In this document: positions 8,786 to 17,796 of the stretch, piece after piece
Position numbering within the stretch: position 1 is the stretch's first letter
Layout of the letters: each line of letters opens with the position of its first letter
Notes under the pieces: generated by a model
The model's input: only the letters and a program-made list of their open reading frames with translations
The model's database searches: none
What the model was told of the DNA's origin: nothing
Made by a program: the position numbers and the translations under genes
DNA from: Halanaerobium salsuginis
GTDB taxonomy: Bacteria > Bacillota > Halanaerobiia > Halanaerobiales > Halanaerobiaceae
Assembly (NCBI RefSeq): GCF_900114545.1
Contig: NZ_FOTI01000020.1
Location: 1 to 53,651, forward strand
Length of the DNA: 53,651 nucleotides
Direction of reading: 5' to 3'

Positions 8786-9448
8786 TTGGAAATTTTTTCT
8801 GTGTTAAAATTTACTTTTAAAAAATATTATGAACATTTATTTAAATTAGTTTTTGTTGGTTTAAGCTGGTTTATTCTAACTTCTATATTATTATTTGTTG
8901 GATTTTTTGCTCTTTCAACAGGAGCTTATCCATTTTTGATTTTGCCAATTGTTTTAATTGGACCTCTACTTCTAACTGGCTTAGAAGCTGTTCATCTTGT
9001 TATAAATCAGGAGAGCGCCGGCTTTAAGAAGTTAATTAGTTATTTTAAGTCTAAATTTTGGCGGGGCTTTTTAGTTTTTTTAGTTACAGCTTTGATTTAT
9101 CTAATTTTTATTGTTGATCTGAGATTTTTCTTAGTTAGAGGACAGGAAAATACCTGGTTATTGGCTTTTGCTTTTTTATTTGCTTATTTAGTAATTTACT
9201 TTTCTATTTATCAAGCTTATCTCTGGGGATTATTGATCGTTCAGTCTGAGCAATCGATAAAAAATATTTTAAAAAATGCGCTGGTTATCAGTCTGGATAA
9301 TCTTTTATTTTCACTGCTCTGGTTGTTAGCTTTAGTTATTTTAGCTGGACTGTTAATTGTGACAGGAATTGGTTTGCCGCTTGCATTTATGGGAATATTA
9401 GGTATTCTACTTATCAAAGGATGCCAGGAAATGCTGGCCAAGTATTAA
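8786..9448 (+). CDS. Integral membrane protein, YesL/DUF624-like
   Basis: A 220-residue protein with about six hydrophobic segments, including those near residues 20-45, 50-65, 95-115, 130-150, 170-190 and 195-210. The pattern of an N-terminal FKKYYEHLFKLVFVGLSWF and a central short loop resembles the DUF624/YesL family, often found beside sugar-use genes. The start is TTG 8786, six bases after GGAGGGA. Glucokinase follows after 32 bases, so the two are probably co-transcribed. No catalytic or transport signature is visible. Confidence 0.6.
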   Translation: MEIFSVLKFTFKKYYEHLFKLVFVGLSWFILTSILLFVGFFALSTGAYPFLILPIVLIGPLLLTGLEAVHLVINQESAGFKKLISYFKSKFWRGFLVFLVTALIYLIFIVDLRFFLVRGQENTWLLAFAFLFAYLVIYFSIYQAYLWGLLIVQSEQSIKNILKNALVISLDNLLFSLLWLLALVILAGLLIVTGIGLPLAFMGILGILLIKGCQEMLAKY

Positions 9449-9480
9449 AATAAAGATAATGAATTTGAAAGGGGTTTGTA

Positions 9481-10455
9481 ATGAAAGAATATTATTTAGG
9501 ACTTGACTTAGGCGGAACAAAAATTTTAACCGGATTGGCTGATCAAGAGGGGAATATTATTGCTCGTTCTCGTAGAGATACAGAAGCAGCTGCTGGTGAA
9601 GAAACTATTATAAAAAACATGATTCTAACTATTGAAGATGTGTTGGCTAAGGCTGAAGTAAACAAAGATCAGATTGTTAGCCTTGGTATTGGTAGTCCTG
9701 GTCCCCTCGATGCTACTAAAGGAATTATAATTGAAAATGCTAATCTTCCCTGGAAAAATGTTCCCCTGGTTAAAAAGATGGAAGCAGCTCTTGGTATAAA
9801 AACTTTACTTAAAAATGATGCTAATGCAGCAGCTTTAGGTGAAAAATGGTTTGGGGCTGGACGAAAAGTTGATAATATGGTCTATATTACTATTTCAACT
9901 GGAATTGGGGGAGGAGCAATTATTGAGCGGGAGCTATTTAATGGTACAAATGATAATGCCTGTGAAATCGGTCATACTGTAATTGATCCTGATGGACCCC
10001 TTTGTGGCTGTGGCAAACATGGTTGTCTCGAATCATTTGCTTCTGGTACTGCAATTGGTAAAAGAGCAAGAGAAGCAGCAGCAAAAGGATTAAGTAAAGA
10101 AATGCTTGAATTAGCAGATCAAATAGTTGAAGATATTAATGCAGTAATTTGTGCTCAAGCTGCCTATCAAGGTGATGAAGTAGCTCAAGAAATATTTAAA
10201 AAAGCTGGTTATTATTTAGGTATTGGCCTGGGAAATGTAATTAATATTTTTAACCCAGAAATGATAATTTTAGGGGGAGGAGTAATGAAAGCCTCTGATT
10301 TATTTCTGGCTGAAGCACTTGCTACAATGAAGAAGACAGCTCTTTCTGGACCATTAGAAATAGTCAGTGTCAAGGAGGCAGAATTAGGTTCAGATATTGG
10401 TTTAATGGGAGCCGTTGCAGTTGCTATGGAAGATAGGCTAGTTAAAAATGGCTAA
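9481..10455 (+). CDS. glk: ROK-family glucokinase
   Basis: A 324-residue sugar kinase that phosphorylates glucose with ATP. The phosphate loop is GLDLGGTKILTG near residue 7. The ROK zinc site is CGCGKHGCLESFASG, with cysteines at 175, 177 and 182 and the preceding EIGHTVIDPDG histidine. LLKNDANAAALGE carries the catalytic Asp. The C-terminal INPEMIILGGG motif is typical. It overlaps hprK by 8 bases, so the pair is translationally linked. This joins glucose entry to the regulator that senses glycolytic intermediates. Confidence 0.92.
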   Translation: MKEYYLGLDLGGTKILTGLADQEGNIIARSRRDTEAAAGEETIIKNMILTIEDVLAKAEVNKDQIVSLGIGSPGPLDATKGIIIENANLPWKNVPLVKKMEAALGIKTLLKNDANAAALGEKWFGAGRKVDNMVYITISTGIGGGAIIERELFNGTNDNACEIGHTVIDPDGPLCGCGKHGCLESFASGTAIGKRAREAAAKGLSKEMLELADQIVEDINAVICAQAAYQGDEVAQEIFKKAGYYLGIGLGNVINIFNPEMIILGGGVMKASDLFLAEALATMKKTALSGPLEIVSVKEAELGSDIGLMGAVAVAMEDRLVKNG

Positions 10456-11365
10456 TTATGATAAAGTATTAGTATTAGATATTTTTAATCGTTTTGATCT
10501 GGAAATTAAAGCGGGTCGTTCTGGAATTAAACGCGAAATAACAGTTAGTGATATTAAGCGTCCTGGTATAGAGTTGGCTGGCTTCTGGAAACACTTTGTT
10601 CCCGAAAGAGCTAATTTAATTGGACGAACAGAGATGTCTTTTTTGCGGGCTCTGGAAGCAGATCTTCTAAAAAAAAGAATTGATGAATATGTTGCTTATA
10701 ATCCGGTTTGTATTATAGTTGCCCGGGGAGAAAAGATCCCCGACTATTTGCTTAAACGAGCAGACGAAAGTGGAATTCCAGTTTTATTAACTAATATCTC
10801 TACAACTAGATTTAGCAGTATGCTGCTTAACTATCTGGAAGAAAAATTAGCACCAGTTCGAGTAATCCATGGTGTATTGGTTGATATTTATGGAATTGGA
10901 GTTTTAATTCGTGGAGAAAGCGGGATTGGTAAAAGTGAAACCGCTATCGAATTAGTTAAAAGAGGGCATCGCCTGGTAGCTGATGATATAATTGAGATTA
11001 AAAAAATTGGTGAGCTGCGTCTTGCAGGCAGTGCTCCGGAAAATTCTCGTTATTTTTTAGAAATGCGGGGAATAGGAATTATTAATGTTAAGACGCTTTT
11101 TGGAGCAGGAGCTGTTAAAAATGAATCGCCAATTAATTTAACAATAAAGTTAGAACGTTGGGATGAAAATAATGAATACGAGCGGTTGGGAATTGATACA
11201 AGAAAAACAACGATTATGGATCTTGATATTGATGAGATAATAATTCCTGTTAAGCCAGGTCGTAATTTGGCCCTTGTTTTAGAGGTAGCTGCCATGAATT
11301 ACCGCATGAAATCAATGGGATATAATGCTGCAGTTGATTTTACTGAAAATATAATGAGAAGATAA
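10448..11365 (+). CDS. hprK: HPr kinase/phosphorylase
   Basis: A 305-residue bifunctional regulator that phosphorylates Ser46 of HPr in response to fructose bisphosphate and removes the phosphate when Pi is high. The Walker A motif GESGIGKSETAIELV is near residue 156. The HPrK signature EMRGIGIINVKTLFGAGA lies downstream, and the N-terminal domain has RPGIELAGFWKHFVPER. The start overlaps the end of glk by 8 bases. It is the central carbon-catabolite switch of Firmicutes, in keeping with rapZ, yvcK and cggR nearby. Confidence 0.96.
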   Translation: MANYDKVLVLDIFNRFDLEIKAGRSGIKREITVSDIKRPGIELAGFWKHFVPERANLIGRTEMSFLRALEADLLKKRIDEYVAYNPVCIIVARGEKIPDYLLKRADESGIPVLLTNISTTRFSSMLLNYLEEKLAPVRVIHGVLVDIYGIGVLIRGESGIGKSETAIELVKRGHRLVADDIIEIKKIGELRLAGSAPENSRYFLEMRGIGIINVKTLFGAGAVKNESPINLTIKLERWDENNEYERLGIDTRKTTIMDLDIDEIIIPVKPGRNLALVLEVAAMNYRMKSMGYNAAVDFTENIMRR

Positions 11366-11391
11366 TTAACTGCTTATTTTGAGGTGAAAAA

Positions 11392-12327
11392 ATGACTTTT
11401 AGCAGCAGAAATTCAATCAGATTAACTTTGCTGTTTTTAATACTTTTATATTTTTTGTCGTGTCTATCTATAGCAGCAGCTGCTGAAAATAAAGTTATTT
11501 TTAATCAGCTGGATGGAGTTGGTGATGACTATGGCCCGGGAAAATATCAATATCCACGGAACCATATTTTCCAGAATAAAGGGCATCTATTTGATATAAA
11601 AAGTTTAACCATTCTGGAATCAGCAGATAACTTTTTGTTTCAAATTAATTTTTCAAAGTTGACTGATCCCTGGCAGGGAGAATTTGCTTTTTCTTTACCT
11701 TTAATCGAAATTTATCTTGATAATCAGCCTGGTGGTACAAATAAATTATTTCATACAGGAGCCAATGTTACTTTACCGGCTGATTTTAATTGGAATAAAT
11801 TTTTAAAAATAAGTGGCTGGTGGGTTAGAATTTTTTCTCCTGATAGTCAGAAAGAGAATTTGATGGATATTAGTAAATTATCGTTTATTGATCCTTATTC
11901 AGCAGAAGATGTTAATCTTATTAGAAACGGTAATCAGCTTAATTTAACTATTCCTAAGACTGAACTTAAATCACTTGATAATAGCAAATTGATTTTATTG
12001 GTAGGTAGTTTTGACCCTTTTGGTTATGATCATTTTCGTTCGCTGGCTCCAGTGCAAAGATCCTGGCAAATTTATACTGGTGGTGAACTTAAAGTTGAAA
12101 AGGCGCCACGGGTAATGGATATTTTGTTACCAGAATCTTTAAATCAAAAAGCTATTTTAAATAAAGAAATGCCGGTAGTTCCATATCTTAAAATTAAGCC
12201 AACTTTTCAGCTTAAAGCAGATAAATTAATCGATTTTTTTGCTTATCAAAATTTGCTAGTTTTATTTTTATTATTAATCTATTTAATATTGATGACTATT
12301 ATTTTCTTGAAGTACAGCAGTAAATAA
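11392..12327 (+). CDS. Secreted glucodextranase-C-like (DOMON-like) protein with C-terminal anchor
   Basis: A 311-residue protein with an N-terminal signal segment (about residues 9-30, ending IAAAAE) and a C-terminal hydrophobic helix (about 283-306) followed by KYSSK. Between them, GVGDDYGPGKYQYP, SLPLIEIYLDNQPGGTN and GANVTLPADFNW resemble the C-terminal module of glucodextranase and related surface proteins, which binds sugar or membrane-associated partners. No catalytic domain is present. Probably a membrane-tethered envelope protein. It sits between hprK and the synthase-like gene with short gaps, suggesting one transcript. Confidence 0.65.
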   Translation: MTFSSRNSIRLTLLFLILLYFLSCLSIAAAAENKVIFNQLDGVGDDYGPGKYQYPRNHIFQNKGHLFDIKSLTILESADNFLFQINFSKLTDPWQGEFAFSLPLIEIYLDNQPGGTNKLFHTGANVTLPADFNWNKFLKISGWWVRIFSPDSQKENLMDISKLSFIDPYSAEDVNLIRNGNQLNLTIPKTELKSLDNSKLILLVGSFDPFGYDHFRSLAPVQRSWQIYTGGELKVEKAPRVMDILLPESLNQKAILNKEMPVVPYLKIKPTFQLKADKLIDFFAYQNLLVLFLLLIYLILMTIIFLKYSSK

Positions 12328-12359
12328 TATATTTCTGCTAATTATTATGAGGTGAAATC

Positions 12360-13331
12360 ATGAAATCTGATCAAATGAACTTTGCCAGAGATATTCTGGC
12401 AGAAGTTTCGCGAAGTTTTGCTTTGACAATACCTATGCTTGATGAAGAAATAAAAGATGAAGTCTTATTGGCCTATTTGCAAGATAGAATATTAGATAAT
12501 TTTGAAGATGAAGTACAAAAAATTGAGCTTGATCTGCAAAAAAAGTTAATGGATACAGTTAGCAGAATTTTTTCGCCAGAGAACTATGATAGGGCTTCTG
12601 ATTTTAAACTAATTAAAGATAAGGCAGCTTTAATTGCAGATCAAAGTCTGCAGCGTTTAACAGTTAATATTGATCAGCTTTATCAGCTTTATAAAAATAT
12701 GTCAGCAGAAATCCAGATTATTTCTCATAAATGGCTGGCTGAAATGAATCAAGGTATGCAAAAGTTTTTAACTAAAAAAGTTGCTACTTTTGCTGATCTT
12801 AATGAATACTGCTACTATGTAGCTGGTACTGTTGGTGGGTTTTTAACTGAAACTATTATTGAAAAATTCGCTATCACTGGCCAGCAAAGAGAAGTCCTGC
12901 TTGCTAATTTTAATGAAGCTGGTCTTTTTTTGCAAAAAATTAATTTGATTAGAGATATTAGAGAAGACTTAATAAACAGAGATAAACATTTCTGGCCTTT
13001 AGAAGAATTATCTGTTTCGGAAGCTGATTTAAGAGATCCTGCTCAAAAAGAAAAAGCACTGCAAAGTTTAAATTTAATGTTAGATGATTTAACAGATCAC
13101 ATTCCTGCTCTGCATAAATATTATTTAGCTCTGCCAGCAGAGCTGAGTGGTTATAAAAAGTTTTTTGCTGTTAATAATGGACTTGGACTGGCAACAGTTG
13201 ATAAATTAAGAGATAATCCAGCTGTATTTTATGGGAAGAAACCTGTTAAGGTAGCTAAATTATCATTTTTAAATATTATTCGTAAGCCAGAAAAATATTT
13301 TTTACGCCATTGTGCACCTTATCTTAATTAA
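12360..13331 (+). CDS. Squalene/phytoene synthase-family protein
   Basis: A 323-residue all-helical prenyl synthase homologue. SRSFALTIPML near the start, the first Asp-rich region in YLQDRILDNFEDE, the YCYYVAGTVGG motif and the second region NLIRDIREDLINRDKHFWP match the squalene synthase layout. In that family two prenyl diphosphates condense head-to-head, with Mg2+ held by the two Asp regions. The second motif is near-canonical; the first, DNFED, is a variant of DTxED. No desaturase or squalene cyclase is nearby, so the product is uncertain. It may supply a C30 membrane lipid or be a divergent non-classical member. Confidence 0.8.
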   Translation: MKSDQMNFARDILAEVSRSFALTIPMLDEEIKDEVLLAYLQDRILDNFEDEVQKIELDLQKKLMDTVSRIFSPENYDRASDFKLIKDKAALIADQSLQRLTVNIDQLYQLYKNMSAEIQIISHKWLAEMNQGMQKFLTKKVATFADLNEYCYYVAGTVGGFLTETIIEKFAITGQQREVLLANFNEAGLFLQKINLIRDIREDLINRDKHFWPLEELSVSEADLRDPAQKEKALQSLNLMLDDLTDHIPALHKYYLALPAELSGYKKFFAVNNGLGLATVDKLRDNPAVFYGKKPVKVAKLSFLNIIRKPEKYFLRHCAPYLN

Positions 13332-13366
13332 GCAGCTAAAAAGCCAGAAAGGGGTTAGTTTTTACT

Positions 13367-14215
13367 ATGGAGTTTCTGTTAATTACCGGAATGTCTGGAG
13401 CAGGGAAGTCGCTTGCTTTAAATTATTTTGAGGATCGAGGCTATTTTTGTGTTGATAACTTACCGCCAGCTTTAATTTCAAAATTTGCTGAACTATGTTT
13501 GCAATCTGATTTGACAAAGATTGCTCTGGTTAGTGATATTAGAGGTAGGGAATTTTTTAATGAATTATTTAGAGAACTTTCTCAATTAGAAGAATTGGGA
13601 TTAAATTATAATATATTATTTTTAGAAGCCTCTGATGATATTTTAATCAGACGTTATAAAGAGAGCAGACGGCGCCACCCCCTCGATAATGAAGGACGTA
13701 TTTTAGAAGCGATTGCTCGTGAAAGAAAACTTCTGGAGGAACTGCGGGGAAAAGCAAGTAAAATAATTGATACAGGGGAATTGAAAAAGGCTGAGTTGGA
13801 AGAAGAACTTAATCAGCTTTATTTTTCTGATCAGGATAATAATCTATTGCATATTAGTTTAATCTCTTTTGGTTTTAAATATGGAATACCACGTGATGCT
13901 GATCTGGTGATAGATGTTCGTTTTCTGCCTAATCCTTATTATGTAGAATCACTGCGTTATCAGACTGGTAATGACCAGGAAGTTCAGGATTATGTTTTGA
14001 AATGGCCGGTTACTGAAAAATTTTATCAAAAATTTTTTAATTTAGTTAATTTTCTCTTGCCTGAATATCAAAAAGAAGGCAAGAGTCATTTAGCAATTGC
14101 AATTGGTTGTACAGGTGGAAAACATCGCTCAGTAACAACTGTAAATAAGTTGGCTGAATTTTTGGATAAAAAAAGTTATAATTTGAGTATTGAGCACCGA
14201 GATATTAATAAATAA
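13367..14215 (+). CDS. rapZ: RNase adapter/nucleotide-binding protein RapZ (YvcJ)
   Basis: A 282-residue protein of the RapZ/YvcJ family. Walker A is GMSGAGKS at residues 8-15, followed by EDRGYFCVDNLPP. The C-terminal domain has VIDVRFLPNPYY, then AIGCTGGKHRSV near residue 245, a conserved block in the family. In enterobacteria it governs glucosamine-6-phosphate synthase mRNA decay; in Firmicutes it affects competence and envelope growth. It precedes yvcK and whiA, the standard Firmicute order. Confidence 0.95.
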   Translation: MEFLLITGMSGAGKSLALNYFEDRGYFCVDNLPPALISKFAELCLQSDLTKIALVSDIRGREFFNELFRELSQLEELGLNYNILFLEASDDILIRRYKESRRRHPLDNEGRILEAIARERKLLEELRGKASKIIDTGELKKAELEEELNQLYFSDQDNNLLHISLISFGFKYGIPRDADLVIDVRFLPNPYYVESLRYQTGNDQEVQDYVLKWPVTEKFYQKFFNLVNFLLPEYQKEGKSHLAIAIGCTGGKHRSVTTVNKLAEFLDKKSYNLSIEHRDINK

Positions 14216-14233
14216 CTATAAGGAAGTGTAAAT

Positions 14234-15514
14234 ATGAATCTGCCCAAATGGTTTTTTCCAGGCCTGGGTGTTAAAAGATGGTTTTTTTTAATCATTTTTT
14301 CTTTTTTATTAATTAGTATGGGGATTACTCCTCTGCTAGGATTTGATTTAAGTAATTTTTTAGTCAGTCAGCTGGCTATGTTATTAGCACTTTTTTTTGG
14401 TACATATACTGCTTTAATTTTAAAAATAAGTGGAATTATGCTAATTATTGTTGGTTTAGTTTTAATTTATTATTCTTTACGTAAAATTAAAGTAGAACTT
14501 AATACTCATATTACTCCTAACCAGGAAATTTTTGATTTATTATATGAAAAAAGAAAATCTAATAAAGGTCCAGAGATAGTCGCTTTTGGTGGTGGAACAG
14601 GTTTATCTAATTTGCTGCGGGGTTTAAAAAATTACAGTGATAATTTAACAGCAGTTGTAACAGTTGCTGATGATGGAGGGAGTTCCGGACGGTTAAGAGA
14701 TGAAATGGGAATTCTTCCTCCGGGTGATATTCGTAATTGTTTGGTGGCTTTAGCTGATCGAGAGCCATTAATGGAAAAATTATTTCAGCATCGTTTTCAG
14801 GCAGAAGGAGAATTAGCTGGTCATAGTTTTGGCAATCTTTATATTGCTGCTATGACTGAAGTTCTGGGTGACTTTGAAGAAGCAATTAGAGCTTCCAGTA
14901 AAGTTTTAGCAATTAGAGGTAAAGTGTTACCTGCTACAAATGAAGACATTAAATTAGGGGCCATTTATCATGATCAAGAAAAAAGAATTGGTGAGTCTGC
15001 AATCCCTGTCTATGATAAAGAAATTAAAAAGGTTTTTCTTTATCCGGAAAATGCCAGCACAACTCCTGAAGTGAAAATATCAATTCAGCAGGCAGATGTA
15101 ATTATTATAGGACCGGGCAGTCTTTATACAAGTATTTTGCCTAATTTGTTAGTTAAAGGAATAGTTAAGGCAATAAAACAAAGCCAGGCTCTTAAAGTTT
15201 ATATTTGTAATGTAATGACTCAACCTGGTGAAACCGATAATTATACAGCTGCAGATCATGTGCAGGCTTTAATAGATCATTGCGGACCTGACCTTTTTGA
15301 TTATATTATCGTTAATAATCAATCTGGCTCTGCTGAACTAAGGAAAAAATATGAAGCTGAAGGTGCTTTTCCAATTGTAATTGATCGTGATCGTTTACAA
15401 GAGCAGGGAGTTAAGGTTATCGAAGCTGATCTCTTAAAAAAAGATAGTTATTTACGCCATGATCCACTTGAATTGGCAAAATTGATTTTTGAATTAAGTA
15501 AAAAAATTAATTAG
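14234..15514 (+). CDS. yvcK: Gluconeogenesis/cell-shape factor YvcK (CofD-like)
   Basis: A 426-residue protein. Two membrane segments lie near residues 15-35 and 55-80, ahead of a CofD-like Rossmann domain opening with VAFGGGTGLSNLLRGLK near residue 116. Also visible are VTVADDGGSSGRLRDE, PPGDIRNCLVALAD and IIIGPGSLYTSILPNLL, all typical. YvcK binds UDP-sugars and is needed for normal shape on gluconeogenic carbon. The membrane-anchored N-terminus is absent in B. subtilis YvcK but occurs in other members. The start has a good site (AAGGAAGTG). Confidence 0.94.
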   Translation: MNLPKWFFPGLGVKRWFFLIIFSFLLISMGITPLLGFDLSNFLVSQLAMLLALFFGTYTALILKISGIMLIIVGLVLIYYSLRKIKVELNTHITPNQEIFDLLYEKRKSNKGPEIVAFGGGTGLSNLLRGLKNYSDNLTAVVTVADDGGSSGRLRDEMGILPPGDIRNCLVALADREPLMEKLFQHRFQAEGELAGHSFGNLYIAAMTEVLGDFEEAIRASSKVLAIRGKVLPATNEDIKLGAIYHDQEKRIGESAIPVYDKEIKKVFLYPENASTTPEVKISIQQADVIIIGPGSLYTSILPNLLVKGIVKAIKQSQALKVYICNVMTQPGETDNYTAADHVQALIDHCGPDLFDYIIVNNQSGSAELRKKYEAEGAFPIVIDRDRLQEQGVKVIEADLLKKDSYLRHDPLELAKLIFELSKKIN

Positions 15515-15536
15515 TAATTTTTAAAAGGGTGGTAGA

Positions 15537-16460
15537 ATGTCTTTTACTGATCAAGTTAAAGAGGAATTAACTAGGAAAGATAAACGTAGTTATTTAGAAC
15601 AATTAGCGGAGCTGGCAGCTTTAATTAGGGTAGATGGCTCAATTCAAATTTTAAATAAACATCTTGCTGTTAAAATTATGCTTTATCATGGTAATCTGGC
15701 CCGGAGAATTTATTCACTTATAAAAGACCGTTTTGGTTTTAATATGGAGATCAGGGTAAGAAGAGATAGAAGGTTTAATTTAAGCAACCGCTATGAGATT
15801 ATTGTTACTCCTCAGCCTGGAGTTAGAGAATTTCTGCTGGAACTTGGCTTTTTAACGCCAGCCAATAAATTAGTTTTTCATATAAAAGAAGATTATCTTG
15901 CTTCTCGTAAGCTGGTGCAGGCTTATTTGAGAGGGCTCTTTTTAGGAAGTGGTTCAGTTAATAGTCCTCAAAGTGAGTATCATTTAGAATTTCGCTGTGA
16001 AAGATCTAGTTTAGCTGCCGATTTAAAAGAATTGCTGGCTCGTTTTAATTTAGCAGCTCATCAGACTGAACATCGTGGTAATTATGTAATTTATTTTAAA
16101 AGCTATGCCGAGGTTGTTAAAGTTTTAAATATTATTGGAGCTCATCAAGCGATGCTAAAAATGGAAAATGATCATATTGTCAAGGAATTAAAGAATAATG
16201 TAAATCGCCGAGTTAATTTTGAAACTGCTAATCTAGAAAAATCAGTTGCTGCTGCCATGGATCAATTGGAATATATAGATATTATAGAAAGAGAACAAGG
16301 GCTGGAATCATTAACTGCTGGTTTACAGGAAATAGCTATTTTGCGTCGGGAAAACCCTTACGCTTCCCTGAAAGAACTTGGCGAATTGATAAACTTGAGC
16401 AAATCAGCTGTTAATCATCGACTGCGTAGAATTAAAAAAATTGCTCAAAAATTAACTTGA
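15537..16460 (+). CDS. whiA: Sporulation/division regulator WhiA
   Basis: A 307-residue protein with the WhiA layout. The N-terminal half is a degenerate LAGLIDADG-like fold (LAELAALIRVDGSI near residue 25, AYLRGLFLGSGSVNSPQSEYHLE near 130-150). The C-terminal domain is a helix-turn-helix (ASLKELGELINLSKSAVNHRLRR near 280). The insertion LGSGSVNSP is the family hallmark. It ends the rapZ-yvcK-whiA trio, and the next promoter overlaps its stop codon. Confidence 0.95.
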   Translation: MSFTDQVKEELTRKDKRSYLEQLAELAALIRVDGSIQILNKHLAVKIMLYHGNLARRIYSLIKDRFGFNMEIRVRRDRRFNLSNRYEIIVTPQPGVREFLLELGFLTPANKLVFHIKEDYLASRKLVQAYLRGLFLGSGSVNSPQSEYHLEFRCERSSLAADLKELLARFNLAAHQTEHRGNYVIYFKSYAEVVKVLNIIGAHQAMLKMENDHIVKELKNNVNRRVNFETANLEKSVAAAMDQLEYIDIIEREQGLESLTAGLQEIAILRRENPYASLKELGELINLSKSAVNHRLRRIKKIAQKLT

Positions 16461-16484
16461 AATTTTCCCTGAAAATGATATAAT
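16457..16484 (+). promoter_or_regulatory. Promoter of the glycolytic operon
   Basis: TTGAAA at 16457-16462 and TATAAT at 16479-16484 with a 16-base gap; the -10 is preceded by TGA. The -35 overlaps the whiA stop codon. The leader to cggR would be about 148 bases. Confidence 0.75.
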
Positions 16485-16586
16485 ACATGTGGAAGTAAAA
16501 AGTTTGCAATTAAATTAAAGATATTTTGATAATAATTTGTACAGTTGCTGATTTTATGGGTTAATCAGCTTTGTTTTTGGCTTTAT

Positions 16587-16622
16587 CGGGACAATATTGT
16601 TCCGATTGGACAAAAACGTTCC
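16587..16622 (+). promoter_or_regulatory. CggR-type operator
   Basis: The site reads CGGGAC-N5-TGTTCC, a 4-base gap, then GGAC-N7-TTCC. This is close to the known B. subtilis operator plan of two CGGGAC-N6-TGTCC units. It lies about 95 bases downstream of the promoter and just before cggR, as expected for a repressor that blocks the advancing polymerase and is released by fructose bisphosphate. Confidence 0.75.
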
Positions 16623-16638
16623 AGCTGGGAGGTTAAAC

Positions 16639-17664
16639 ATGAATAAATTGTTTAAAATTCAGCAAAAAATTGTACCTGAGATTGTTAAAGTAGCTCAACA
16701 GAGGTATAATATTCTAAGAGGTATTTATTATAACCAGCCAATAGGGAGAAGAGCTCTGGCCAGGATACTTGATCTCAGTGAACGAAAAATTAGAAATGAT
16801 CTTGAGTTTTTTGAAAAAAATGCTTTAATAAAAATTACTCCTGCTGGTACCCAGATTACTAGAATTGGGGAAGAATTTTTGATAGAATTAGATGAGTACA
16901 TTAAAGAACTGCGCGATATTAATCAGCTTGAGAAACAATTAGAGAATATTCTGGATATAAAAAAAGTTAGATTAGTTAATGGAGCAGTTCCTAAATCTGA
17001 CTTAAAGGCAGAAATTGGCAGGTTAGCTTCTCAGTTATTAAAGCAGGAAATAAATGATAATGATATTCTTGCTGTAACTGGAGGAACTACCCTGGCTTTA
17101 GTAGCTGCAGAAATGAGTTATAGTTCTTCAGCCAGAAATGTAACAGTTGTTCCAGGACGTGGTGGTCTGGGAGAAGATGTTGAAATTCAGGCTAATACTA
17201 TAGCAGCTAAAATTGCCAAGAAGCTAGGTGGTAATTATCATCTGCTTCATCTACCAGATAACATGGCTGAAGAGAATATTTATCACATAGCTAAAGAGCC
17301 AGCAATCAAAAAAACACTTGAAATGCTAAAAAAAGCTAATATTTTAATTCACGGAGTAGGAACAGCCCGTGATATGGCAAGGCGACGCGGCATGAAAGCA
17401 GTAGAAATTGCTGATTTGATTGGATCTGGCGCAGTAGGAGAAGCTTTTGGTTTTTATTTTAACTCAGCCGGAGAAATTATATATTCTACAACCAGTGTTG
17501 GTTTAAATCTAGAAGATTTAAAAACTATTAATAAGGTAATAGTGGTTGCTGGCGGGGAAAATAAGGCTGAGGCTATTATAGCTGCTGTGTCTTCAAAATA
17601 CCAGGATATTTTAATTACAGATGAAGTAACAGCCCGCAGAATTATCTCACTTAAAGGGGGGTGA
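16639..17664 (+). CDS. cggR: Central glycolytic genes regulator CggR (SorC family)
   Basis: A 341-residue repressor. An N-terminal helix-turn-helix (RRALARILDLSERKIRNDLEF, about residues 35-55) is followed by a SorC-type sugar-phosphate-binding domain with LAVTGGTTLALVA near 150, VVPGRGGLGEDVE near 180 and ILIHGVGTARDMARR near 235. The ATG at 16639 is chosen because GGGAGG at 16627-16632 precedes it by 6 bases; an upstream TTG at 16597 lies inside the operator and is not credible. It heads the gap-pgk-tpiA-gpmI-eno operon it very likely controls. Confidence 0.93.
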   Translation: MNKLFKIQQKIVPEIVKVAQQRYNILRGIYYNQPIGRRALARILDLSERKIRNDLEFFEKNALIKITPAGTQITRIGEEFLIELDEYIKELRDINQLEKQLENILDIKKVRLVNGAVPKSDLKAEIGRLASQLLKQEINDNDILAVTGGTTLALVAAEMSYSSSARNVTVVPGRGGLGEDVEIQANTIAAKIAKKLGGNYHLLHLPDNMAEENIYHIAKEPAIKKTLEMLKKANILIHGVGTARDMARRRGMKAVEIADLIGSGAVGEAFGFYFNSAGEIIYSTTSVGLNLEDLKTINKVIVVAGGENKAEAIIAAVSSKYQDILITDEVTARRIISLKGG

Positions 17665-17796
17665 GGCCAGAGACAGGCTGCAGAACCAAAATCAGCAAAA
17701 TATCTTTAGTAAAACTTCTTAAAATCTTTGTTTAGTAAATTAATTTAAATGTTTCAATTTAAAATGTTTCGTTATATTACTAAGGAGGAATTAATA

